DNA from: a bacterium
GTDB taxonomy: Bacteria; Armatimonadota; Fimbriimonadia; Fimbriimonadales; Fimbriimonadaceae
NCBI GenBank assembly: GCA_027485645.1
Contig: JAIXQR010000007.1
Span: 310,001-374,000, forward strand
Length of the DNA stretch: 64,000 nucleotides
Direction of reading: 5' to 3'
Under the pieces are notes generated by a model. It saw only the letters and a list, made by a program, of their open reading frames with translations, was not told where the DNA came from and ran no database searches. Shown here one piece after another: positions 55,100 to 63,500 of the stretch. Both the position numbers and the translations under genes were made by a program. Positions within the stretch are counted from its first letter, which is position 1, and the number at the start of each line of letters is the position of its first letter.

Positions 55100-56214
55100 T
55101 TCTTGCCGCCACCTTTCTTTTGGCCCTGCAGGCCGAGCCGCCACGACTGCGGACGCAGCTACCGAACCGGGCTACGATCCTCGTTGAGCGGCTGCCCGCA
55201 GCAGACTACGTCTCGGTTCAGCTTTGGGTCAATTCCGCCTCGTTCTCCGATCGGTTCTCAACTCACGGCTACCGGCATTTGCTTGAACATTTTCAAGCAA
55301 AGGGATTCGACAATCGGCTGGACTACCGGTTGGAATCGAAGGGGATGTTGCTGGATGCAGAGACCACCCGAGACGCGATCAAGTTTGGTATCCGGTGTCA
55401 GCCCTCGCAGGTGCGTTTAGCCATTCAGGCTATCGGAGATGTTCTGCGTCCACGGTTGGTGAGCAAGACCGACATTGAGATCGAATCGGACATTATTCGA
55501 GAAGAGCTCGCCCTTCGCGCTGCATCTAGCCAGCTCTCTGCCGATGCCTGGCTCAAAGCCTTCGGCGAAAGCGGTCTAGATCCGTACGGCAACCCGGATG
55601 TCCTTAGCAAGGCCGATCCGACCGACCTGCAAAACACCTGGGTCGAGATGACATCTCCAGAGAACCTGGCCCTCGTAGTTGCCGGAAACGTCGAAATCGA
55701 CCCCACAACTGAGTTGGTGAAGAACTTGCTTGGCGCCAGAAAGGCAGTCAGCTCCGTGACGGTTAAGGCAGACCGGCGGGGGCTGAACGACACGATGGCC
55801 AAGCGGGGAAGCGTGATCGCGTCGAAAGTCGGTTCCTTCCGCGAACCAGGAACGGCGGCACGTATTGCGGCCGGACTTGCGATTGCGAACCTTGTTCCGG
55901 GGACCTACTTCCAATACGGCCCTTCAAACGTGCCCGGACTCGTGTTGGTGGGTTCCGACGAAAAGTCGATCAACTGGGTCGATATCGTTGTCCGAGAAAA
56001 TCCAGACAACCACTTTTCGGTTGCGAAGAAGCTAGTGGATCGCTGGGTGGAGATTCAAACTACCGATCCGGCAAAGGTCGCCGCACTTCGGGGTCGACTG
56101 CTCGCTCAATCCCCGTCACTTCGGCCGGAAACGTTGCTAGAGAACCTTCGGACGCTCACGGTTGAACAGTTCCGCGATGCCTGGAAGTCGTTCAACGTCG
56201 AGGTGCGGTCTTGA
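55096..56214 (+). CDS. M16 family zinc metallopeptidase, exported, active-type subunit
   Basis: A 372-aa pitrilysin/MPP-like protease subunit. The inverted zinc motif HxxEH is HLLEH with H61, E64 and H65, and the third ligand is E137 in IIREEL. A short hydrophobic N-terminus suggests export. It starts with TTG inside the SDR stop (TTGA). It ends in the same way with the next gene, which encodes a second M16-like chain lacking the motif. The pair probably forms one active/inactive dimer. Substrate unknown. Confidence 0.85.
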   Translation: MILAATFLLALQAEPPRLRTQLPNRATILVERLPAADYVSVQLWVNSASFSDRFSTHGYRHLLEHFQAKGFDNRLDYRLESKGMLLDAETTRDAIKFGIRCQPSQVRLAIQAIGDVLRPRLVSKTDIEIESDIIREELALRAASSQLSADAWLKAFGESGLDPYGNPDVLSKADPTDLQNTWVEMTSPENLALVVAGNVEIDPTTELVKNLLGARKAVSSVTVKADRRGLNDTMAKRGSVIASKVGSFREPGTAARIAAGLAIANLVPGTYFQYGPSNVPGLVLVGSDEKSINWVDIVVRENPDNHFSVAKKLVDRWVEIQTTDPAKVAALRGRLLAQSPSLRPETLLENLRTLTVEQFRDAWKSFNVEVRS

Positions 56215-57383
56215 TCCTTTCGCTCGCCTTTGTGCTTGCCGCACAAGCCGACCAAGCGACCGTGATCGAAGTGCGGTCGATGACGCCGAGAAGGGTGGCG
56301 GTAGAGTGCGTGGTCAAGCTCCCGGAACTGAATCTGAGAGAAGAGAAAGCCCTGGCCGCTGCCATAGCCGCCATGGATATGGGCACCCGACGGCATTCCG
56401 CCGACACCATGCAGGACCTGCTCGATGGGCAACGGCCTGAAATCACGCAGTTCTCCGATCACGTCCGCATCAGCTTGCTCGGGCCGCGAGATGGCACTTC
56501 CTCCGCACTCTCCATTCTGTTCGGGCTTACCAACCAAACTGGATTTGAACTGAAATCCATCGCCGCGCTGGAAGCCACGGCAAAGGAAAAAATTGGCCAG
56601 GGCTACTGGTCCCGGTTCTACCAAGCCAAAATTGACGGGCGCGCCCTGACGATCGGGGAGATCGAAGCCACCTACAACAAGGTTTTCCGCCGAAGCCAGA
56701 TGGTGATCACCGTGTCCGGCGCACCATCCACCGTCGAACCGACTCAAATGTGGCAATCCCTCGAGCGGAATTGGCAAAAGCGCAACGTTCTGTTTCGAGA
56801 GGCGCCCTCTGTACCAGCCGATGTGGATACTTACGGCCCAACAACCGTTGGCTTGAAGGCACCGGAATTCGCCTGGGGCGGTCAAGGCCCCGCACGATTG
56901 CTCGCGACAATCGCCCTCGGATCAGGCAAAGGATCTGCGCTGTTCCACTCGTGGCGCCAGCGAAAAGGTTGGACTTACGTTCAAGAATGTGCCTGGCTCC
57001 CTACGACATCAGGTTTCCAACCGGTCTTCGCGGGCATCACGGCCGATCCGGCAAACGTGGCCGAACTCGAACCGTGGCGGGCCGCGCTGCTAGAAGAAAT
57101 CGACCGCTGGACGGAAGAGGATCGAACGCGAGCCCTCGGCTTTGCCAACGGCATCTGGAAGAACGGCATCGGCTTTAGCCCGTTTTTGGGTTCGGCAGAT
57201 CGAACCCTGACGACCTCTCCCAGCGATCAGGCCTACCTGCTGGCCTACTGGTTTGCAAAAACGGGAGCGGTGTTTGAAACCGATCGGTTCTTGAGCCTGT
57301 TGGAAAGCACCGATTTGGAAGCACTCAAAGCGACGGCCAAGGAGCTAGTCTCCGGTGCCGAGATTGTTCGAATCGGAAGCTGA
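56211..57383 (+). CDS. M16 family peptidase-like protein, catalytically silent subunit
   Basis: A 390-aa protein with a signal peptide (MILSLAFVLAAQA) and an M16-like two-domain layout. There is no HxxEH. A middle RALTIGEIEATYNKVFR and a late GKGSALFHSWRQRKGWTY, the usual R/Y substrate motif region of the silent half, are present. TTG start within the TTGA overlap. It completes the M16 pair. Its 3' end overlaps the minus-strand nuclease gene by 39 bp. Confidence 0.8.
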   Translation: MILSLAFVLAAQADQATVIEVRSMTPRRVAVECVVKLPELNLREEKALAAAIAAMDMGTRRHSADTMQDLLDGQRPEITQFSDHVRISLLGPRDGTSSALSILFGLTNQTGFELKSIAALEATAKEKIGQGYWSRFYQAKIDGRALTIGEIEATYNKVFRRSQMVITVSGAPSTVEPTQMWQSLERNWQKRNVLFREAPSVPADVDTYGPTTVGLKAPEFAWGGQGPARLLATIALGSGKGSALFHSWRQRKGWTYVQECAWLPTTSGFQPVFAGITADPANVAELEPWRAALLEEIDRWTEEDRTRALGFANGIWKNGIGFSPFLGSADRTLTTSPSDQAYLLAYWFAKTGAVFETDRFLSLLESTDLEALKATAKELVSGAEIVRIGS

Positions 57384-58154
57384 AGTCGGGATCGAGTCCA
57401 CGTAATCCGGATTGTGGGAGCAAAGCGGTCGGAAGTCGCACCCTTCGCATAGCGGCTTCCACTTCGGAATCACGTCATCCCAGTCGGAAGCAAGGATCTG
57501 CGCGCCGATGCTCAAAATGTCGCTCTCCATTTGCGCCAACTCTTCATCTGATAGCGAAACCTCCGCCCGGTCGTTGGACTTCAGCGCCACGATTTGAGCA
57601 GAGATCTGATTCTCAGGGAATTTTCGCTTGAGGATGAGCTGATAAATGCCCATCGCCGGATCGTTGCGAATCTCCTCCTCGGTAACCGTCTCCCGCCCCG
57701 ATTTGTAGTCGACAATCCGCCACTTGCCGGGTTCAATTTCGTCAATTCGGTCGATCCGGCCAAGAAGAACGAAAGGTCCCAGATCAAATTGGTAAGTCTT
57801 TTCGACAAAGAGCGTTTTGCCCTCCTTCGGCCGAGCTTGTTCGGCGGCAATATGCCGGACGAGAATCTCTTTCCCTTCGCCGAAGGCGTCCATCATGTCC
57901 TCCGCGCTCTCGTAGCCGGCATCAATCCAGCTCTCTTCCAGGGCCGCCACCGCTTCTTCTGTGGTCGCGACGCCGGTGTCAGCGGAATCATGGAATCGCT
58001 CTAGAACACGGTGCAGGGAAGTTCCAAAACTGAAGTAGCTTTTCGCGCGGAGATACAGCTTGCCGCGAGGGTCCACGTAGGTGTACCGATACTTCACCGG
58101 ACACGCCAAGTAAGTGGTGATCTTTGTGGGACTGAGACTCTTCTTCCTCGGCAT
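57345..58154 (-). CDS. PD-(D/E)XK nuclease, RecB/AddB type with an Fe-S cysteine set
   Basis: A 269-aa nuclease of the PDDEXK_1 (RecB-like) group. The N-terminal SLSPTKITTYLACP with C18, the GTSLHRVLERFH histidine, the LLGRIDRID aspartate and VDYKSG carry the active site. The C-terminal CEGCDFRPLC (C236, C239, C245) plus C18 would hold a 4Fe-4S cluster, as in AddB and Cas4. It cuts DNA ends, likely in repair; there is no helicase or CRISPR gene nearby. Confidence 0.88.
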   Translation of the reverse strand: MPRKKSLSPTKITTYLACPVKYRYTYVDPRGKLYLRAKSYFSFGTSLHRVLERFHDSADTGVATTEEAVAALEESWIDAGYESAEDMMDAFGEGKEILVRHIAAEQARPKEGKTLFVEKTYQFDLGPFVLLGRIDRIDEIEPGKWRIVDYKSGRETVTEEEIRNDPAMGIYQLILKRKFPENQISAQIVALKSNDRAEVSLSDEELAQMESDILSIGAQILASDWDDVIPKWKPLCEGCDFRPLCSHNPDYVDSIPTSASDSNNLGTGD

Positions 58155-58223
58155 CGCTCTGTTTTACTCGGTAAAGGTTCGAAGTGCCTTCCATGAGTTT
58201 TATTGTCTCGGTAAACTCTGGTT

Positions 58224-59489
58224 ATGTCCGTTGAGATCCTGATGCCCGAATTGGGCGAGTCCGTTCACGAAGGCACCGTCAGCCGCTGGCTGAAAAAAGT
58301 GGGCGATACCGTGAAAGAAGACGAGCCGATCGTGGAGATCATGACGGACAAGGTGAACACCGAACTCCCGTCGCCCGCATCCGGTGTTCTCACGCAGATT
58401 CTTATTCCTGAAGGCGAACTGGTTCAAGTCTTCGCCGCCATGGGTGTGATCGAGCCCGCCGGCACCGCCGTACCAGCCGCAAGTACTCCAAAGCCTGCCG
58501 ACGCACCAGCTGCCGTCGAAAAGCCAGTCGAAGCCCCAGCCCCGGTTGCTGCTCCAGAAGTCAGCTCCGACGAGCGACGATTCTTTACTCCGGTCGTTAA
58601 GTCGATGGCGAAAGAAAGCGGCGTCTCGGATGCCGAACTCGCCAGCATCGCCGGAACCGGCGAAGGCGGACGCGTTACCAAGGCCGACCTTGAGAAGTAC
58701 CTAGCCGAAGGTCGAAAGCCGGTGGCCAGCAAGCCGGCCGCTAAGGCTCCAGAGCCGAAGGCGGTAGTCGCTCCAACCGTCGCAGGACCAGAGCAAGAGC
58801 TCGTGCCGCTTGCCGGAATGCGAAAGATGATCGCCGAGGCAATGGTCCGATCGTCACAGGTTCCAACGGTTTCCACCGTCACGGCCTGCGACGTGACGAA
58901 CATGGTCAAGTTCCGAGACATCAACAAGGAGTCGTTCCTCGAGACCTATGGCGTCAAGCTCACCTACACGCCGTTCTTCATCAAGGCACTCGCCGAGGCG
59001 CTCATGGAGTTCCCTTTGGCGAACGCGCAGCTCACTCCAGACAACCAGATTCTGAAGACCAACGGCGTCCACATCGGAATCGCCGTTGCCCTCGGCAAGA
59101 ACGGAGACGAAGGACTGATCGTTCCGGTCATTCGAGACTGCCACAAGAAGAACCTGATTGAGATCGCGAAGGACCTCGACGGCATCGCAAAGAAGGCCCG
59201 TGCAAACAAACTCGGACTTGCGGACGTTCAGGGCGGAACCTTCACCCTGACGAACCCTGGAACCTACGGCGCGATGTTTGGCACGCCGATGATCAACGCT
59301 CCACAGGCTGGCATTCTTGGCACCTATTCGATCGCGAAGCAGCCGGTGATCGTCGACGACATGATCGCGATTCGATCGATCATGCACTTGGTGCTCACGT
59401 ACGATCACCGATTGATCGACGGCATGCTTGCAGGCAAGTTCTTGGCCGGAGTTCGAGATCGGCTTCAGAACTTTGACTTCTTCAAGTAA
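58224..59489 (+). CDS. 2-oxo acid dehydrogenase complex E2 (dihydrolipoamide acyltransferase)
   Basis: A 421-aa acyltransferase. The lipoyl domain (1-80) has the attached lysine K43 in EIMTDKVNTE. A Pro/Ala linker follows, then an E1/E3-binding domain (about 119-160, RFFTPVVKSMAKESGV...GGRVTKADLE) and the catalytic domain with H395 in DHRLIDG. The EIMTDKV form is commoner in branched-chain and 2-oxoglutarate-type enzymes. E1 and E3 genes are not adjacent. It overlaps mutM by one base. Confidence 0.93.
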   Translation: MSVEILMPELGESVHEGTVSRWLKKVGDTVKEDEPIVEIMTDKVNTELPSPASGVLTQILIPEGELVQVFAAMGVIEPAGTAVPAASTPKPADAPAAVEKPVEAPAPVAAPEVSSDERRFFTPVVKSMAKESGVSDAELASIAGTGEGGRVTKADLEKYLAEGRKPVASKPAAKAPEPKAVVAPTVAGPEQELVPLAGMRKMIAEAMVRSSQVPTVSTVTACDVTNMVKFRDINKESFLETYGVKLTYTPFFIKALAEALMEFPLANAQLTPDNQILKTNGVHIGIAVALGKNGDEGLIVPVIRDCHKKNLIEIAKDLDGIAKKARANKLGLADVQGGTFTLTNPGTYGAMFGTPMINAPQAGILGTYSIAKQPVIVDDMIAIRSIMHLVLTYDHRLIDGMLAGKFLAGVRDRLQNFDFFK

Positions 59490-60331
59490 TGCCAGAACTG
59501 CCAGAGGTTGAATCGGTCCGACGCCTGATGGCGTCGGCACTGGTCGGGCAGCGGTTGATCGATGTCGAAGTCGTTCCGGACGAGATCGTCTGCTCGGGAC
59601 ACTCAACCGAAGAGGTCGATGCGGCCCTGCGAAACCGGGTCGTTTCCGGAGTCCATCGCCGCGGCAAGTTCTTCTGGCTAACGTTTGACTCGGCGCCCGT
59701 CGTCTTCGGGCACCTTGGGATGGCTGGCTGGATTCGAGAAGTCGGCGCAGATTCGCTCCGACTCCATTCTCACGGCGAGGCTCCTCTAGATGAAGAGAGC
59801 GGGCGTCCTCGGTTCCTAAAGTTGTTGATGAAAGCCGAGAACGGACGCCAGATTGCCTTCACCGACTCCCGCCGCTTTGCCCGAATCTGGCTGGGCGAAT
59901 CTGCCGAAACCAACGATCGTGTGAAGAAGCTTGGCCCAGACGCCTTCAACGAACCGTTGCCGGTTGAGATCCTTACCCGCGCGATTCAGAAGCGAAAAGC
60001 CCCGCTTAAGGCCATCCTGCTTGACCAAGGGCTGGTGAGCGGGATCGGAAACTGGATCGCCGACGAGGTTTTGTATCACGCTCGCATCAATCCAGCTCGC
60101 CTCGGCACTAGCATTTCGGACGACGAGGCAAAGCGCCTCTATGACGCCATTGCCTACGTCCTCGATCTCGCCGTGAACGTTGAGGCCGACTATACGCGAT
60201 TCCCGGAAAACTGGCTGTTCCACCACCGTTGGGGCGGCGCAAAGGGAGCCGACATCATCGACGGACGCGAGATCCAACGTGATACCGTTGGAGGGAGAAC
60301 TACCGCATGGGTGCCCGCGATTCAACTTTGA
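59489..60331 (+). CDS. mutM: Formamidopyrimidine-DNA glycosylase family, without zinc-finger cysteines
   Basis: A 280-aa Fpg/Nei enzyme that removes oxidised purines and nicks the strand. The catalytic N-terminal PELPEVE (P1, E2), the middle GHLGMAGW and the helix-two-turn-helix (VSGIGNWIADEVLYHARINP) are intact. The C-terminal zinc finger of the family (four Cys) is absent; the matching stretch is DIIDGREIQRDTVGGRTTAWVP, keeping the VGGRTT loop and its arginine, so it resembles the zincless-finger group. It overlaps the following GNAT gene by 25 nt. Confidence 0.9.
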   Translation: MPELPEVESVRRLMASALVGQRLIDVEVVPDEIVCSGHSTEEVDAALRNRVVSGVHRRGKFFWLTFDSAPVVFGHLGMAGWIREVGADSLRLHSHGEAPLDEESGRPRFLKLLMKAENGRQIAFTDSRRFARIWLGESAETNDRVKKLGPDAFNEPLPVEILTRAIQKRKAPLKAILLDQGLVSGIGNWIADEVLYHARINPARLGTSISDDEAKRLYDAIAYVLDLAVNVEADYTRFPENWLFHHRWGGAKGADIIDGREIQRDTVGGRTTAWVPAIQL

Positions 60332-60786
60332 TTGTCCGACCTGCGGAATTTTGCGAGTTGGAGGAAGTTCGTAACCTCTTTCGGGAATACCAAACCGAGC
60401 TAGACGTCGATCTCTACTTTCAATCCTTCGAAGAAGAGCTCGCGACCTTGCCAGGGAAGTACGCCCCACCAAAAGGCGAACTGCTATTGGGTTTGGTTAA
60501 CGACGAAATCGAAGGTTGCGTCGCATTTCGATTTTTAGAAGCAGGCGTTTGCGAGATGAAGCGACTTTTCGTCCGACCGGAAGCGAGGTCATCGGGCCTT
60601 GGTGGACTGCTCGTCGAGGAAATCCTCAAGCGAGCAAGCGCCACTGGGTACGAGAAGATGGTTCTTGACACGCTGGACCGACTCCAAAACGCTCGAAACC
60701 TTTACGAAAGAAACGGGTTCACAACGGTTCCAGCGTATTACGACAACCCGTTAGAAGGCGTAATTTTCATGGAACGCAAACTGTAA
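60307..60786 (+). CDS. GNAT family acetyltransferase
   Basis: A 159-aa acetyltransferase. The acetyl-CoA motif A is CEMKRLFVRPEARSSGLGGLLVEEIL (R/Q-x-x-G-x-G/A as RSSGLG) and the closing NARNLYERNGF is typical. The substrate is not known. It starts within mutM (25-nt overlap), so the two are likely co-translated. Confidence 0.88.
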   Translation: MGARDSTLIVRPAEFCELEEVRNLFREYQTELDVDLYFQSFEEELATLPGKYAPPKGELLLGLVNDEIEGCVAFRFLEAGVCEMKRLFVRPEARSSGLGGLLVEEILKRASATGYEKMVLDTLDRLQNARNLYERNGFTTVPAYYDNPLEGVIFMERKL

Positions 60787-60835
60787 GGTTCATCGAATAC
60801 GTCCTTGTCGTGTTATCCTAGCGAGGAGCGAGATC

Positions 60836-62173
60836 ATGAGAACCGCCTTTTGCCGACCATTCGTTTTGCTAACCCTTTTCGCCGCAGCGGGCTCGGCATC
60901 CGCTGGGCAACAAGGAGGACCTACCGCAATTGCCGGCAAAGAAAAGGCTTGGATGCTCCTGAGCCCCAAGTTTGTTGCCGAAGGTGAATGTGCCGACATG
61001 GCTTGGTCGCAGGACGGACGGTTTCTTTTGGTGAATCGCACCTACATGGCCGTGACGCCGAAGTTCATTCAGCAGAGCCTTTCAAACCCCACAACCGTAA
61101 CTCCACCCGCTCACCTTGGCGAAGTGATCATCTTCTCGCTCGAAACCGGAAAGTCGCGGGTGATCCAAAAGTACGACGCCGAAGAGTTGAATTACACCGG
61201 GCGCTGGCTCGGCACCGGCAGTTCGATCTTCTTCGTGCTCCAATCTCGAAAGGAAGCTATTGCCAAGAGTTTCATCAGCACAGCCGATGGAGACATTAAG
61301 AAGATTCAATTGGACGAGAAAGTCAACTATATGGATTTCATGCCGTGTCCAACAAGGGCAGAAATTGCCGTCAGCATTAACACGCCGACGGAAGGCAAGA
61401 TGCTGATGCGATTCGCCTCTTCAGGACAAATTGGCGGACCGATTACGACGAGCAGCGGAAGCGAACCAGTCGGCTATCTGAAGAATGGAACCGAGATTCT
61501 GTTTAGTGGATACAGAAAGATCGCACTCGCCGCTCCGAGCGACGCGAGAGTAAAACGCCAAGAAGTCTATTACGAGGCCGTTAATGTCCTCACTGGTGCC
61601 ACTCGAATCAGTTCGAAAGTTGAATACCAGACGCTGTTTGACTCGGACGAAACTGAACTGTCCGTAGACTCGAAAGCCATTCCGGTTGATGCAAAATTGA
61701 GGCCGCTCACTCCTGCACTATTTCGGTCCGGTGATGAAATCGCCCTGATTGCAGGTGATGTCACCCGAGCGGAGCCGAATCGCCAAATGACCGGAGTCGC
61801 CTACTGCTCCCAAGGCATGGTGTTTGTTCGACCAATGGCCGAAATGCCGCTGGCCGCTTTCCTTGCGGCAAAGGAAGCCGCGGAACGAACGGCGATGATC
61901 AGTAATGCAAAGCAAATAGCCACGGCTTGCATGATCTATGCCGCAGACAATGATGACCAATTGCCGAGCAATGCCGGAAAATGGCAAGACAATCTGCTCC
62001 CATATCTTAAGAACTCGAAAATGATGGAGGGTTTCGTGCTGTCGTTCAAGGGCGGGAACCTGCTTAAGGTTGAAGACCCCGCAAACACCATTCTGGGCTA
62101 CATTCCCGGCAAAGGTGGTCGAGCCGTGGCATATGTAGATGGTCATGTGAAGTGGATTAAGAATGGTCCGTAG
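60836..62173 (+). CDS. Secreted propeller-like protein with a pseudopilin-type C-terminal region
   Basis: A 445-aa exported protein (signal peptide, cleavage after SASA). Residues about 45-330 have WD-like stretches (MAWSQDGRFLLVNRT, VIIFSLETGKSRVIQKYDA), suggesting a beta-propeller. The last 95 residues (from AAKEAAERTAMISNAKQIATACMIY) match the globular half of H-X9-DG pseudopilins, including VAYVDGHVKW, but without the FTLIELL membrane helix. A paralogue follows at 62163 with an 11-nt overlap. Function unknown. Confidence 0.7.
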   Translation: MRTAFCRPFVLLTLFAAAGSASAGQQGGPTAIAGKEKAWMLLSPKFVAEGECADMAWSQDGRFLLVNRTYMAVTPKFIQQSLSNPTTVTPPAHLGEVIIFSLETGKSRVIQKYDAEELNYTGRWLGTGSSIFFVLQSRKEAIAKSFISTADGDIKKIQLDEKVNYMDFMPCPTRAEIAVSINTPTEGKMLMRFASSGQIGGPITTSSGSEPVGYLKNGTEILFSGYRKIALAAPSDARVKRQEVYYEAVNVLTGATRISSKVEYQTLFDSDETELSVDSKAIPVDAKLRPLTPALFRSGDEIALIAGDVTRAEPNRQMTGVAYCSQGMVFVRPMAEMPLAAFLAAKEAAERTAMISNAKQIATACMIYAADNDDQLPSNAGKWQDNLLPYLKNSKMMEGFVLSFKGGNLLKVEDPANTILGYIPGKGGRAVAYVDGHVKWIKNGP

Positions 62174-63491
62174 GATTCTTGTCCTCGGAGCGCTGCTCCT
62201 TGCTCCCTTGGCGACAGCGCAACAACGCTCACAAAGTTCCACCAACTGGATTCTTCCGTTCAAAGAGACCGCGCTATTCTTCCTTCCGGCCAAGTATGTG
62301 TCGGAAGGGGATATCAAAGAGATGCTCTGGTCGCAGGACGGCAAGTTTCTGTTGGTGAACCGGACATCAAGACCGATTACGCGCGAAGTTCTAGAGGCTC
62401 AGTTCAATCCAAGTCCGCAACCCACGGGGATTCCGAAGCTCGAAGGAGAAATCCTGGTTTGGAACCTCGCGAGTTCCAAAACGTGGAGCATCAAGAAGTA
62501 CGATGCGACCACGACCCAGGCAACCGCACAGTGGTTGGGAAACAGCAACACGCTTACGTTTTGCCTTTCCCGGCAAAAGGAAGCCGTATCGCAACTATTC
62601 ACGAGCACGGCCGATGGCTCCGTTCGTGAGTTACCGCCCTTCACGCAGTGTGCCGAAACTTCGATTCACCCTTTGAAGAACTCCGCTGACGCGGTGCTCG
62701 CAATGAAAAGTATTGAAGGGACCTACTCCGTCCGCCGCTTCAACGCGTCGCTACAGTTCGGTCCGGAATTGAGTCAGCCGCGAGAAGCGTTTGTGCGATT
62801 CATTCATGACCGTGACGAAGCGGTTCTTTCCCCGCTCGTACCCATGGACGAGCAAGGCAAGCCCCAAACGGAAGTCGCGAGTTATAGAGGAGTCAACGTT
62901 CTAACCGGCAAAAGTCGCGCGCTCACGATCGATCAGACTGAACCGCCGATCGCTCCACCAGACGCTGATCCAGCCCCGAAAATCATCAGCCGAGAGATGT
63001 CCGTCAACATGACCGGCGGCGCCACGCGCATTGTGATGATGCAGTCTGAGAAGGAGTCGGTACTCATTAGCGGCGATGCCACCCTCGCCCTGGCGAACGA
63101 CCAACTGACGGCCGTCGCTTTCCAGACCCAAGGCGTTATTCTCGTTCGCCCGATCGCCCGCGTGCCGCTGATTCTATTCGAGCGCGCAAAAGAAGAGGCC
63201 GAGAAGACGCTTCTCATGGAACGTGCAAAGGAAGTGGCGAAGGGCTTTGCGATCTACGCACAAGACCACCACGACACGATGCTTGGGGCGGGCAGCAACT
63301 GGAAAGCAGAAATGCAGCCGTACATGAGGACGGCATCGTTGCTGGATGATTTCGTTCTGGCCTTTCCGGGTGGGGTCGTCAGTTCGCTCGAGAAGCCATC
63401 CGAAACTGTGCTGGGCTATTTCTATGGAAAGTCGGGCCGAGTCGCCGCGTACGTGGACGGCACCGTGCGCTGGATTCCGAACGGCAAGTAA
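62163..63491 (+). CDS. Paralogue of the propeller/pseudopilin-like protein
   Basis: A 442-aa protein, alignable over its whole length with the protein at 60836: a signal peptide, the propeller-like MLWSQDGKFLLVNRT start, VWNLASSKTWSIKKYDAT, and the C-terminal block beginning AKEEAEKTLLMERAKEVAKGFAIYAQDHHD and ending VAAYVDGTVRW. The DG is kept but a histidine differs (DGT rather than DGH). A tandem duplication, overlapping its partner by 11 nt. Function unknown. Confidence 0.7.
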   Translation: MVRRILVLGALLLAPLATAQQRSQSSTNWILPFKETALFFLPAKYVSEGDIKEMLWSQDGKFLLVNRTSRPITREVLEAQFNPSPQPTGIPKLEGEILVWNLASSKTWSIKKYDATTTQATAQWLGNSNTLTFCLSRQKEAVSQLFTSTADGSVRELPPFTQCAETSIHPLKNSADAVLAMKSIEGTYSVRRFNASLQFGPELSQPREAFVRFIHDRDEAVLSPLVPMDEQGKPQTEVASYRGVNVLTGKSRALTIDQTEPPIAPPDADPAPKIISREMSVNMTGGATRIVMMQSEKESVLISGDATLALANDQLTAVAFQTQGVILVRPIARVPLILFERAKEEAEKTLLMERAKEVAKGFAIYAQDHHDTMLGAGSNWKAEMQPYMRTASLLDDFVLAFPGGVVSSLEKPSETVLGYFYGKSGRVAAYVDGTVRWIPNGK

Positions 63492-63500
63492 CCTAACAAC

